Shown one piece after another: positions 1 to 7,765 of a stretch of 33,864 nucleotides of DNA. The notes beneath the pieces are model-generated. The model was not told where the DNA came from. It was given only the letters and a program-made list of their open reading frames with translations, and searched no databases. Location of the stretch: positions 1 to 33,864 of the forward strand of contig CANIID010000015.1 of assembly GCA_947467315.1 (NCBI GenBank), read 5' to 3'. Source of the DNA: Betaproteobacteria bacterium (GTDB lineage Bacteria > Pseudomonadota > Gammaproteobacteria > Burkholderiales > SG8-41). The translations under genes and the position numbers were made by a program. How positions within the stretch are numbered: position 1 is the first letter of the stretch; each line of letters opens with the position of its first letter.

Positions 1-143
1 ACGGGCGACGCAGCGGGGGGGCTGGCAACCTTGGCGGATTTAACCGCCTTTACGCGCCGCCTCGTCGCGGGTTTTGCTGCGGGTTTTGCGGCGGATTTTC
101 TGCGCGTAACAATGGCGTATTCTTGGCCATGGAAATCCTTCAC
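1..143 (-). CDS. Possible N-terminus of a Lys/Ala/Pro-rich protein, cut by the window edge
   Basis: A reading frame is open on the minus strand from a GTG at 143-141 to the window edge (47 codons). It is rich in Lys, Arg, Ala and Pro, with repeats such as KSAAKPAAKPATRRR. This resembles basic tails or linkers of DNA-binding proteins, but composition alone can produce it. No convincing ribosome-binding site precedes the GTG. An ATG at 130-128 in another frame gives only 26 codons. Function unknown; support is weak. Confidence 0.25.
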   Translation of the reverse strand, partial: MKDFHGQEYAIVTRRKSAAKPAAKPATRRRVKAVKSAKVASPPAASP

Positions 144-290
144 ACAACTCATACGGTGATCGCTGCGGAGTGATCCAGACCATGCCACCGTTTTGCACTC
201 CGCAAAGGACTTGCTGTTTTACAATTCATTATGCTGGAAGTTTGTACCGATTGCCACCTGTCTGTTTGTTGAACAAATTAGAGCCACGCC

Positions 291-1544
291 ATGTCCATCG
301 CCGCGCAAGAACTCAATGACACCCTTCCGGTAAATCAGTCCACAACACGGGCAAGTGATCCACCCCCGCCGGCTCGCGTGCTGCGCAAGGTGCTGTCGCT
401 CGACGACTTTGAAGCGCCCGCCCGCGCCTACATCCCGCGGCCGATTTTTGGCTACATCAAAAGCGGCGCCGAGCGCGAAGACTCCATGCGCGGTAATCGC
501 GCCGCGTACCAGTCGCTGGCGTTCCTGCCAAAAACCATGGTGAACACCGGCGAGCGCACGCAAAAAACCACGTTGTTCGGACACACCTATGATGCGCCGT
601 TCGGCGTGTCGCCGATGGGCGGCATTTCGCTCGGCGCGTATCAGGGCGACATTGTGATGGCGCGCTCGACCTCGGCGGCGAATATCCCGATGATTCTGTC
701 GGGTGCTGCGCTGACCCCGCTCGAAAACGTAAAAGCCGCCGGGCCACTGGCGTGGTTTCAGGCCTACATTCCCGGCGACGAAACCGAGATCACCAAGCTC
801 GTTGATCGCGTCGCGCGCGCCGGCTACGAAACCCTGGTAGTGACGGTGGATGTTTCTGTTTCCGCGAATCTTGAATTCAGTTTGCGCAGCGGCTTTCGCA
901 AGCCGTTCCGCCCGACGCCGCGTTTTATCTGGGACATCGCGATGCGTCCGCGCTGGCTTACCGGCATGCTGCTGCGCACGCTCATCCTGCACGGCATGCC
1001 GCACGTGGAAAACATGGGCCCGCGCTCGCCGATGATTTCACGCGAGGCCGCGCGCCCGCGCGGCGGGCTGGATCGTTTGTGCTGGCCGCATCTGGCGTTA
1101 ATCCGCCGTTTGTGGAAAGGCAATCTCGTGCTGAAAGGCGTGCTCAACAAACACGACGTCAAAATCGCGCGCGACGCGGGTGTGAGCGGCATCATCGTGT
1201 CCAACCACGGCGGCCGCCAGCTCGACGGCGCGATTGCGCCGCTGCGCGTGCTGCCCGGCATCGTCAATGAGGCGGGCGACATGACCATCATGATCGACAG
1301 CGGCATCCGCCGCGGCACCGATGTGTTGAAAGCACTCGCGCTGGGCGCGAAATTCTGTTTCGTCGGACGGCCGTTTTTATACGCGGCGGCGATTGCCGGT
1401 GATGAAGGTGTTGCGCATGCGATCAAAATTCTGCGCGGCGAAATTCATCGCGATATGGCGCTGCTGGGTGTGAACACCATTGCCGAGGTGACGAAAGAGC
1501 GGCTGGTGCAGGCGAATGCGTTTGACGGGCTTCAGTTGAATTAA
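291..1544 (+). CDS. FMN-dependent alpha-hydroxy-acid oxidase/dehydrogenase
   Basis: Member of the glycolate oxidase / L-lactate dehydrogenase / mandelate dehydrogenase family, TIM-barrel flavoenzymes that oxidise an L-2-hydroxy acid to the 2-oxo acid. The 417-residue length fits. Near the N-terminus it has the family segment YIKSGAERE with a following MRGNR. The flavin and catalytic signature is present: the barrel lysine at K282 (VLKGVL), the catalytic base H306 in SNHGGRQLDG, and the phosphate-binding region IDSGIRRGTDVLKALALGA followed by VGRPFLY. There is no signal peptide, so it is probably cytosolic or membrane-associated. It converges on a Bug-type binding protein, suggesting uptake or sensing of a small carboxylic acid. 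The precise substrate (lactate, glycolate, mandelate or other) cannot be assigned from sequence alone. Confidence 0.93.
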   Translation: MSIAAQELNDTLPVNQSTTRASDPPPPARVLRKVLSLDDFEAPARAYIPRPIFGYIKSGAEREDSMRGNRAAYQSLAFLPKTMVNTGERTQKTTLFGHTYDAPFGVSPMGGISLGAYQGDIVMARSTSAANIPMILSGAALTPLENVKAAGPLAWFQAYIPGDETEITKLVDRVARAGYETLVVTVDVSVSANLEFSLRSGFRKPFRPTPRFIWDIAMRPRWLTGMLLRTLILHGMPHVENMGPRSPMISREAARPRGGLDRLCWPHLALIRRLWKGNLVLKGVLNKHDVKIARDAGVSGIIVSNHGGRQLDGAIAPLRVLPGIVNEAGDMTIMIDSGIRRGTDVLKALALGAKFCFVGRPFLYAAAIAGDEGVAHAIKILRGEIHRDMALLGVNTIAEVTKERLVQANAFDGLQLN

Positions 1545-1548
1545 TATA

Positions 1549-1571
1549 ACTATTTGTTTTTATTAGTATTT
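1549..1571 (+). repeat. AT-rich dispersed element, copy 1
   Basis: Between two convergent genes. It reads TATTTGTTTTTATTAGTATT on the plus strand and matches five other intergenic sites (near 6110, 13801, 19038, 24896, 29524). The loose consensus is TAAGTATnTGTTTTTA followed by nnnATATTT. It is not a palindrome, so it is not a simple terminator hairpin. Confidence 0.6.
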
Positions 1572-1572
1572 T

Positions 1573-2541
1573 TTAGACCTTCAACCCCAGCCGCTTCGCC
1601 ACATCCCCAAACGTCTGTATCTGCTCGCGCAATATTTTGTCGTGCTCCAGCGGCGTGGTGGGTGCAGGGTGATAGTCCTGCGCCAGCAGTTTTTCTTTTA
1701 CGTCGGGTTGTTCGAACACGCGTGCGACGTCACGGCTGATCTGAACGCGAATCGCCATGGGTGTGCCGGCGGGCGCGAGCAGCGAATGCGAGCCGTCGCG
1801 ACCGTAGCCCGCAACCACCTCCGCTATCGCCGGTACGTCCGGCAGCAGCGGTGAGCGTTGCGGCGTGCTCACCGCCAGCGGCAGCAAGCGGTTGTTTTTA
1901 ATCAGCGGCAGCGCCGAACCGAGGCCGACCAGGCAATATTGCACGCGCCCGCCCGCCACTTCGAGCAGCGCATCGGGCGTGCCCTTGTAGCCGACATGCA
2001 CCGCCTTGATGCCCGTGGCGAAATTAAATCGCTCGGCGTTCAAATGCGTGCTGCTGCCCGCGCCGCCGGAACTGAACAAAATCTTGCCGGGCCGCGCCTG
2101 CGCGTAGGCGATGAAATCCTTCAGCGTTTTTGGCCCGAGTGTGGGCAACACCGGCAGTACGCTGGTGCTGTAACCGATTTGCGTGACGCCGGCGAAATCC
2201 TTGATCGGGTCGTACGGCAGATTCGGCGTCATCGCCGCGCCGATGGTGAATTGCGCCGAGATCAGCAGCAAGGTGTACCCATCGGGCGCGGCCTTCGATA
2301 AAATCGCCGCCGCAATGGTGCCGGCCGCGCCGGGACGGTTTTCGATTACCACCGGCTGACCCCACAGTTCGCTCAGCTTGGGCGCAATGATGCGCGCAAG
2401 AATGTCGCTGGGGCTGCCGAAGGCGCCGCCCAGCATGCGCACGGGTTTGACCGGGTATTTGGGCACGGGCTGTGCGAACGCCGCACCTTGCACCAATATC
2501 GCACCCGCCAGCACTGCAATTCTGAGACGATTTCCGGTCAT
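1573..2541 (-). CDS. Bug/TctC-family periplasmic substrate-binding protein 1
   Basis: Exported binding protein of the tripartite tricarboxylate transporter type (Bug, Bordetella uptake gene). These proteins bind small carboxylates or related compounds in the periplasm. It has 322 residues. An N-terminal signal peptide is seen (RIAVLAGAILVQGAAFAQ), then the family blocks KPVRMLGG, VVIENRPGAAGTIAA, PDGYTLL and LPYDPIKDFAGVTQ. A good ribosome-binding site (GGAGG) lies 8 nt upstream of the ATG, which settles the start. The usual glycine-rich FAPGG loop after the first strand is replaced by GAFGSPSD, a divergence near the ligand pocket. No TctA or TctB gene is nearby, so it is an orphan. It converges on the hydroxy-acid oxidase gene. 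Confidence 0.93.
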   Translation of the reverse strand: MTGNRLRIAVLAGAILVQGAAFAQPVPKYPVKPVRMLGGAFGSPSDILARIIAPKLSELWGQPVVIENRPGAAGTIAAAILSKAAPDGYTLLLISAQFTIGAAMTPNLPYDPIKDFAGVTQIGYSTSVLPVLPTLGPKTLKDFIAYAQARPGKILFSSGGAGSSTHLNAERFNFATGIKAVHVGYKGTPDALLEVAGGRVQYCLVGLGSALPLIKNNRLLPLAVSTPQRSPLLPDVPAIAEVVAGYGRDGSHSLLAPAGTPMAIRVQISRDVARVFEQPDVKEKLLAQDYHPAPTTPLEHDKILREQIQTFGDVAKRLGLKV

Positions 2542-2731
2542 CTGCCTGTCCTCCGCGTGATAGTGGAAGTATGCACTCCGGCCATCCCTCTGTAACGGTC
2601 TGCGCGCCGAATTACCGCGTTCCCCGCCGCCAATTGAAACAAAAGAAACAAAAATCGCGCTACGTATTGCCGATAGCCCGCCGCAAAGGTAGTCTCTCGC
2701 TTCCCATCAACCAACCCGCAAGGAGTTTCCC

Positions 2732-3190
2732 ATGTCCGTGCAAGTAGGCGCAGCCGCGCCGGATTTCACGCTCGCCTCGCACACTGGAACCACAGTGTCG
2801 CTGTCGAGCTTCAAGGGTCGCAAGACCATCGTGTCGTTTCTGCCATTCGCCTTTACCGGTGGATGAAAAAATCAAGTATCCGGGTTCCGTGAGAACTACG
2901 ACGCATTCAAGAGTCAAAACGTTGAAATTCTGCAAATCAGCGCAGACACCGTCCCCAGCCTCAAGGCATGGGCTGAACAACTGGGCGGCTTGCCTTTCCC
3001 GCTGCTGTCGGACTACTGGCCGCATGCCGCAGTCGGCAAGGCGTACGGCGTGTTGAACGAAGAAAAAGGGTTCGACAAGCGCGCGGCCTATGTGCTCGAC
3101 GACAAAGGCATCGTGCGTTTCGCCAAGGTGTATGACCCCGGCACGATTCCCGAAAGCAAGGAATTGCTGGAAGCGCTCGGCAAGATCTGA
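2732..3190 (+). CDS. Selenocysteine-containing AhpE-like peroxiredoxin (in-frame TGA)
   Basis: Reads as one 152-residue protein if the TGA at 2864-2866 (codon 45) is decoded as selenocysteine; there is no other stop until 3188. It is a thiol peroxidase-type protein that would reduce hydroperoxides. The start ATG has a clear AAGGAG 6 nt upstream. The Sec sits exactly at the peroxidatic position of the peroxiredoxin motif PxxxTxxC, here PFAFTGGU. Downstream blocks FPLLSDYWPHAAVGKAYGV and RFAKVYDPGT match, from memory, mycobacterial AhpE (SDFWPHGAVSQAYGV). The protein contains no Cys at all, so it must be a one-Sec enzyme recycled by an external thiol system. A SECIS-like hairpin follows the TGA. 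Automated calling would keep only a C-terminal fragment. A pseudogene is the alternative, but the motif position argues against it. Confidence 0.9.
2884..2896 (+). promoter_or_regulatory. Putative bacterial SECIS hairpin of the Sec peroxiredoxin
   Basis: GTTC (2884-2887) pairs with GAAC (2893-2896) around the loop CGTGA. G2889 is the second loop base, 22 nt after the TGA. A G-T pair may extend the stem. This fits the known bacterial SECIS layout: a short hairpin inside the coding region just after UGA, with a G in the first two loop positions, for SelB binding. Confidence 0.65.
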
Positions 3191-3201
3191 ACGTAGCTCC
3201 G

Positions 3202-3236
3202 ACACCGGCCGCCATTCACCGCGGCCGGTGTTGTTT
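3202..3236 (+). terminator. Terminator hairpin after the Sec peroxiredoxin gene
   Basis: A perfect 11-bp inverted repeat (ACACCGGCCGC, loop 3213-3220, GCGGCCGGTGT) starts 11 nt after the stop codon and is followed by TGTTT. The stem is strong and the T tract weak. It would separate this gene from the next binding-protein gene. Confidence 0.65.
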
Positions 3237-3259
3237 CCGGCTCAAGTTTGCCACTGCGC

Positions 3260-4237
3260 ATGATGAAAATCCCGATCCTGCTGGCCGCCAAAGTTGTCAT
3301 GGCCGGCCTTTGCGCCACGCTAACCGGCGTGCATGCGCAACCCTACCCTTCCAAACCCGTACGCATGATCGTGGGCTTTGCCCCCGGTGGCGGCACCGAT
3401 GTCACCGCGCGCCTAATCGTGCAGCCGCTGTCTGAGGCGCTGGGCCAGCGCGTGATCATCGACAATCGTCCCGGTGCCAATGGCGTGCTCGCCACCGATG
3501 TCACTGCGAAAGCGCCGCCCGACGGTTACACGCTGCTGATGGTGAATCTCGGCCACACCGTTAATCCCGGTCTCTACAAGAAGCTGCCCTACGACACGGT
3601 GCGCGATTTCGCGCCGGTCACGCTGGTGGTCACGCTCACCAATCTGCTGGTGGTGCATCCGTCGTTGCCGGCGAAATCGGTCGCGGATTTCGTGCGCCTG
3701 GCCAAAGCAAAGCCCGGCACCATCAACTATGGGTCGGGCGGGCACGGCGCAAGCTCGCATCTTGCGGTGGAGCTATTCGCAAAAACAGCGGGCATCGATC
3801 TGGTGCATGTGGCGTATAAAAGCGGCGGACTTTCCGCCGTAGCCTTGCTGTCGGGCGAAGTCGCGATGTCATTCAATTCGATTCCCTCCACGCTCTCTTA
3901 TGTGAAGGCGGGACGGCTGCGCGCGCTCGGCGTGTCGAGCCTGAAGCGCTCGCTGGGCGTGCCCGATGTGCCGACGATTGCGGAGATGGGCTATCCGGGA
4001 TTCTCCGCGAGCGGCATATCGGGATTGGTGGCACCGGCGGGCACGTCCGCCGAGGCCATCGATAAAGTTCAAGCCGAAACTGCGAAGGTATTGAAACAGT
4101 CTGCCGTGGTTGAACGCCTGGTCGCGCTGGGCATGGACCCGGTCGGCAACACGCCCGCTGAATTTGCGCAATTCATCAAGGCCGATCTGGAGAAGTGGAC
4201 GCGGCTCACGCGGGAACTGAAGCTCAGTTTGCAGTAG
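3260..4237 (+). CDS. Bug/TctC-family periplasmic substrate-binding protein 2
   Basis: A 325-residue exported binding protein. Start ATG at 3260 (or 3263) precedes a signal peptide ending near TGVHAQ. The ligand-binding blocks are canonical: KPVRMIVGFAPGGGTDVTAR, VIIDNRPGANGVLATD, PDGYTLLMVNLG, LPYDTVRDFAPVT and YGSGGHGASSHLAVELF. It lies alone between two hairpin terminators and is probably its own transcription unit. No membrane components are adjacent. The next gene downstream is the UGSC fusion selenoprotein, so it could supply or sense that enzyme's substrate, but this is only positional inference. Confidence 0.94.
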   Translation: MMKIPILLAAKVVMAGLCATLTGVHAQPYPSKPVRMIVGFAPGGGTDVTARLIVQPLSEALGQRVIIDNRPGANGVLATDVTAKAPPDGYTLLMVNLGHTVNPGLYKKLPYDTVRDFAPVTLVVTLTNLLVVHPSLPAKSVADFVRLAKAKPGTINYGSGGHGASSHLAVELFAKTAGIDLVHVAYKSGGLSAVALLSGEVAMSFNSIPSTLSYVKAGRLRALGVSSLKRSLGVPDVPTIAEMGYPGFSASGISGLVAPAGTSAEAIDKVQAETAKVLKQSAVVERLVALGMDPVGNTPAEFAQFIKADLEKWTRLTRELKLSLQ

Positions 4238-4298
4238 ATTCACAGGAGGGAACTGTTCTGGCTACAGAGAACAGCCTCTCATCCTAATCGCAAAGAGA

Positions 4299-4327
4299 CT
4301 CCTTCCCCTTCAGGGGAAGGAGCTTTT
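4299..4327 (+). terminator. Intrinsic terminator after binding protein 2
   Basis: CTCCTTCCCC (4299-4308) pairs with GGGGAAGGAG (4313-4322) across a 4-nt loop, followed by CTTTT. A second small hairpin (CTGTTCT / AGAACAG, 4253-4274) lies just upstream. Confidence 0.6.
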
Positions 4328-4401
4328 GACCGACGGCGACATTTAGATACGTATGCTATGAAAGCGAGAACACAACTTTTCTATACAACAAACTCATCAC
4401 C

Positions 4402-6090
4402 ATGGAAAAACTAAACGCAGTCAGCCCCGCAGGACTCGAAGCCGTCGAAGTCAAACTTTCCGCGCCGCGTCTCGATGACTTGAACGGCAAAACCGTCGGC
4501 GAAATTTGGAACGGCGTATTCAAAGGCGACGCCACCTTTCCGGTGATCCGCAAGCTGCTGAAGGCGCGCTATCCACGGCTGAACCTGATTCCGTACACCG
4601 AATTCCCGCACCTGCCCGGCAACGACCATCCCCAAGAGCAGCGGGAACGTGCGCGTCATGTCGCGACGCTCGCTAAGGAGAAAGGCTGCGTCGCGGTAAT
4701 CTCGGGCAACGGCGCCTGAGGCACCTGCTCCCCGGCCGCGGCGCGGCCGGCAGTCGAAGCTGAAAAACTCGGCATCGCGAGTGTCGTGGTCACGGCCACG
4801 GGGTTTTCCAATCTGGCACGCCACACCGGCAAATCTGGCGGCATCGCGGACCTGCACATCGCCGAATATCCCGGCCCGTTGGGCATCCACACCAGCGCGC
4901 AGATTGAACAGAACATCGAAAGCACGCTCATCGACCGCATCGTAGCCGGCCTGACGCAAGCCGCCGACGACAGCGCCGGCGCAACGCGCAGCCGCGTAGA
5001 CCCGCGCGCCATCGTCTGCACCGGCACGGCCGATGACATCAACCGCTACTTCATAGAAAAAGAATGGAGCGATGGCCTGCCCATCGTGCCGCCGACCCTC
5101 GCCAAGGTAGAACAGTTCGTGCGCCACAGCGGACGCGCGGCGGATGACACCATTGCCATCCTGCAATCCGCCAACCTGCGCGCGACGCCCTGGAACATCG
5201 CCGTCAACGCCGTCATGGCCGGGTGCGAGCCGCGTCACATGCCGCTGCTGATCGCGGCGGTTGAAGCGCTGGGCGACGAGCGTTGCAGCCTCAACAACAT
5301 CGGCAGTTCATCGGGTATTTTTCCGTTCGTGCTGGTCAACGGCCCCATCGCGAAAGAACTCGGCATCGAGAGCGGCGCGCAAACCATTTCGCGCGGCGCG
5401 AATCCGGCGATAGGCCGCGCCATCGGATTCATTGTCAGAAATATCGCGGGCTTTCGCCCCGGCGCGAGCTACATGGGCACCTTCGGCTATCCGCTGGCGT
5501 TTGCGCTCGCCGAACATGAAGACAGCCCGTGGGAGCCGTTCCATGTTGAACAGGGCTTTAATCCCAACGCCAACACCGTCACTATCGGCGTCACCAACAA
5601 CTGGGGCGCCGCGCCCGCGCCGTACGACACGCCGGATCGCGGCGGCGCGCAAGTCGCGCTCGAACTCATCAGCCGCGAAATCATCGGCAAGACACGGCTA
5701 TTCAACTTCCCCGGCTGCGGGCCGGATGCCGAGGCGGTGATGATCACCGTGCTGCTGTCGCCGCCGGTGGCGAAATCACTGGCGCAAGCTGGCTACTCCA
5801 AGCAGGACGTGAAGCGCCATGTGTATGAACACACCCGCATGCGGCTCGCGGATTTTGACTGGGTGGTGCGCTACACCAACATCATCCCCACCACCGCGCG
5901 CAGACGCGCGGAAGAAGGCGTCTTTCCGCCGGAATTTATGGGCAACCCGGATGATCTGGTGCGCGTGCTGTCGAGCCCGGACATCCTGCACATCATGGTG
6001 TGCGGCGACCCGCATCGCAATCGGCTGATGGTGCTTGAGGGTGGGCATACGCAGCCGACTACGCGGGAGATCAAGCTGCCGACAAATTGA
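4402..6090 (+). CDS. UGSC-type selenoprotein fused to its partner domain (in-frame TGA)
   Basis: Reading the TGA at 4717-4719 as Sec gives one 562-residue protein. Residues 1-205 form a UGSC-type domain: GKTVGEIWN near residue 30, then SGNGA-U106-G-T-C109 and LGIASVVVTATGF. U106 and C109 form a U-x-x-C redox pair. Residues 213-562 hold a second domain with WSDGLPIVPPT (W222), MAGC (C275), IGRAIGF and a GxFGYP block; this is homologous to the separate protein at 7766-8836. A conventional caller would stop at residue 105 and restart at an internal GTG near 4786, losing the Sec centre. No signal peptide is seen, so it is probably cytosolic. Activity is unknown; a reductive selenoenzyme related to glycine-reductase subunit B is an inference. 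Confidence 0.87.
4732..4750 (+). promoter_or_regulatory. Putative SECIS hairpin of the UGSC fusion gene
   Basis: CCGGCCGC (4732-4739) is perfectly complementary to GCGGCCGG (4743-4750) with loop GGC. The first loop base G4740 is 20 nt after the TGA. It is the strongest of the three SECIS-like hairpins, with an 8-bp all-GC stem. Confidence 0.75.
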
Positions 6091-6109
6091 AGTGTACTAT
6101 CATATATCT

Positions 6110-6138
6110 AAATATTCGTTTAAAAACATACGCTTATA
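6110..6138 (-). repeat. AT-rich dispersed element, copy 2
   Basis: Between convergent genes. On the minus strand it reads TATAAGCGTATGTTTTTAAA then CGAATATTT. It is closest to copy 5 at 24896-24923. Confidence 0.6.
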
Positions 6139-6160
6139 ATAATTCCGCTGCTGAGCGTGG

Positions 6161-7210
6161 TCACTTCGCACTAATCCCCGCCGCGTCGATCACTTTCTTC
6201 ATTCGCACCATGTCGCTTCGTACTCGCGCGAATAATTGATCTGGAGAATCACCCACGGTTTCCACGGCGGCGCTCTGGAGTTTTTCTTTGACCTCGGCTG
6301 ACTTCACCACCTGCACGGCTTCGCGGTGCAGTCGGTTCACGATGGCGGGCGGCGTGCGCGCGGGCACGAACAATCCATAGATCGCAATCGTCTCGTAACC
6401 CGGAATCGACGCCGCCACGGTCGGCAGGCCCGGCGCCAGCGGCGAGGGTTCGAGGCTGGTTACCCCCAGCGCGCGCACGCGGCCCGCGCGCATGTGCGCG
6501 GCGGCAGCGCCCGCGGTCGGAAACGCCACCTGCACCTGGCCCGCGAGCAGGTCGTTCATCGCCTGCCCGGCGCCTTTGTAGCTCACGCGCACGATGTTGA
6601 TGCCGGCCATGGACTTCAACATTTCGCCCGCGAGGTGACTGGTGGCGCCGGTGCCGCTGGAGGCGTAGTTGAGTTCGCCGGGTTTTGCCTTGGCGAGCGC
6701 GATCAGTTCCGCGACTGATTTCACCGGCACTGATTGATTCACCACCAGTATGTTGGGCGACACCGACACGGTGGTAACAGCGGCAAAATCGCGGATCGGA
6801 TCGTACGGCGTTGGCTGGATCAGCGGCCCGATCCAGAAGGTGTTGTTGTAGAGCAGCAGGGTGTAGCCGTTGGGCGTTGCCTTGGCTACGATGTCGCCGG
6901 GGATCACGCCGCTGGGGCGGTTTTCGACGATCACTTGCTGGCCGAGCGCGGTTGATAAACCTTTTGCTACGAGGCGCGCCTGCAAGTCATTGCCGCCGCC
7001 GGCTTCGGAGGTGACGATGCGGATGGGGCGCGTGGGGTAGTCTTGCGCCCAGATTGTTGCCGTGATCAGGGTCAGGGCGATGCCGGTTGTAAACCTCGCC
7101 CCTCTCCCTAACCCTCTCCCCGCAAGCGGGGCGAGGGGATGGAATTTTGGCGTTGGAAAGACCCGTATGCGCGCAAAGGCGCAGGAGCAACAGGGTGGCA
7201 ACGCCAGCAT
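6161..7210 (-). CDS. Bug/TctC-family substrate-binding protein 3, with unusual N-terminus
   Basis: The mature part is a normal Bug protein: YPTRPIRIVTSEAGGGNDLQAR, VIVENRPSGVIPGD, PNGYTLLLYNN, TPYDPIRDFAAVT and YASSGTGATSHLAGEM. The N-terminus is odd. A pyrimidine-rich dispersed repeat (about 7095-7139) lies between the only upstream ATG (7210-7208) and the hydrophobic stretch FTTGIALTLITATIWAQ. It is translated as APLAGRGLGRGAR and leaves no good internal start. A GTG at 7216 overlaps the TGA stop of the UGSC gene, so translation is probably coupled to that gene. This makes it the third member of the leftward unit 8836-6161 and links uptake or sensing to the selenoprotein pair. Start uncertain; protein family certain. 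Confidence 0.85.
   Translation of the reverse strand: MLALPPCCSCAFARIRVFPTPKFHPLAPLAGRGLGRGARFTTGIALTLITATIWAQDYPTRPIRIVTSEAGGGNDLQARLVAKGLSTALGQQVIVENRPSGVIPGDIVAKATPNGYTLLLYNNTFWIGPLIQPTPYDPIRDFAAVTTVSVSPNILVVNQSVPVKSVAELIALAKAKPGELNYASSGTGATSHLAGEMLKSMAGINIVRVSYKGAGQAMNDLLAGQVQVAFPTAGAAAAHMRAGRVRALGVTSLEPSPLAPGLPTVAASIPGYETIAIYGLFVPARTPPAIVNRLHREAVQVVKSAEVKEKLQSAAVETVGDSPDQLFARVRSDMVRMKKVIDAAGISAK
7095..7139. repeat. Pyrimidine-rich dispersed hairpin repeat inside the 5' end of a gene
   Basis: Tracts of CCTCTCCC are followed by CCCCGC-AA-GCGGGG and then CGAGGGG. Similar CCTCTCCCC hairpins lie at 17443-17470 and, more loosely, at 4299-4322. Such elements are normally intergenic; here it falls within the N-terminal coding region of binding protein 3. 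Confidence 0.5.
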
Positions 7211-7212
7211 AC

Positions 7213-7743
7213 TCACCCGCGCGACGAAAGCATACGCACGATGTCGGTGGCGACATCGCGCGCTTTCGCTTCGCTGTCTTCATCAGACTCGCGCGCAGGC
7301 GCATCCTGCTTGTAGACGAGCACCAGCGGGTCTTTTGCACCCAGCACCTGGCACTGCGTTTTGGCGAGCATGGCAAACGGCTCGTGTACGAGCACCACGG
7401 CGGGGATGCCGACTTTCCAGGCTGCAAATGCGTCGCGGACCGCGGCGCCGGTGCAGGAGCCTCAAGCGCCTACGCCGACCACCAGGTAATCCACTTCTGC
7501 GGCCAGCGCTTCAAACTTGGGTTTTTCCAGTGGTGTCCAGGTATTCGTCTTGTAGGCGCGCTGCACGGAAGGCGGGCTGCATTGTGTTTCCAGCGCGCGC
7601 TCAAGACGCGGCCAGAAGTTTTTGGTAACCGAATACTGGTTCCAGATGAATCCCACGCGTTTGCCAACGGGGGTATCCATGGCGCGGCGCGCGGCTTGCG
7701 CCTCGACGCGCGGGTGGCCTATGGGACTGACGAGTTCAATCAT
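7213..7743 (-). CDS. UGSC-family selenoprotein, stand-alone (in-frame TGA)
   Basis: A 176-residue protein if the TGA at 7464-7462 (codon 94) encodes Sec. ATG at 7743 has AAGGAG 6 nt upstream. Motifs: PVGKRVGFIWNQYS near residue 30, a predicted strand DYLVVGVGA running straight into U94-G-S-C97, then TGAAVRDAFAAWKVGIPAVVLVHEPF. The UxxC pair is the likely catalytic or redox centre. It aligns with residues 1-205 of the fusion protein at 4402, and the DNA around both TGAs is nearly identical (GGCGCYTGAGGCWCCTGC). It starts 22 nt after the gene for its partner domain and is followed by an overlapping binding-protein gene, giving a three-gene leftward unit. Conventional calling yields two fragments of 93 and 61 residues. 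Reaction unknown. Confidence 0.9.
7434..7444 (-). promoter_or_regulatory. Putative SECIS hairpin of the UGSC gene
   Basis: On the minus strand CGCG (7444-7441) pairs with CGCG (7437-7434) around loop GTC. The first loop base G is 21 nt after the TGA, the same spacing as the other two candidates. The stem is short but all GC. An alternative ACCG/CGGT hairpin places its loop only 13 nt after the TGA. Confidence 0.55.
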
Positions 7744-7765
7744 GGTTGGCTCCTTATAATTCTGG

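Noticed and set aside
2864-2866. TGA as evidence of a pseudogene or frameshift
   Set aside because: The frame is unchanged on both sides, the codon falls exactly at the peroxidatic position, and two more TGAs behave in the same way nearby.
4411-5238. Open frame of 275 codons on the minus strand across the UGSC fusion
   Set aside because: Antisense shadow. The plus strand has clear homology to the split pair at 7213-8836 over the same interval.
7443-7456. Alternative hairpin ACCG-GCGCCG-CGGT after the TGA of the stand-alone UGSC gene
   Set aside because: Its loop begins only 13 nt after the TGA, shorter than the 20-22 nt seen for the other candidates; the CGCG-GTC-CGCG hairpin fits better.
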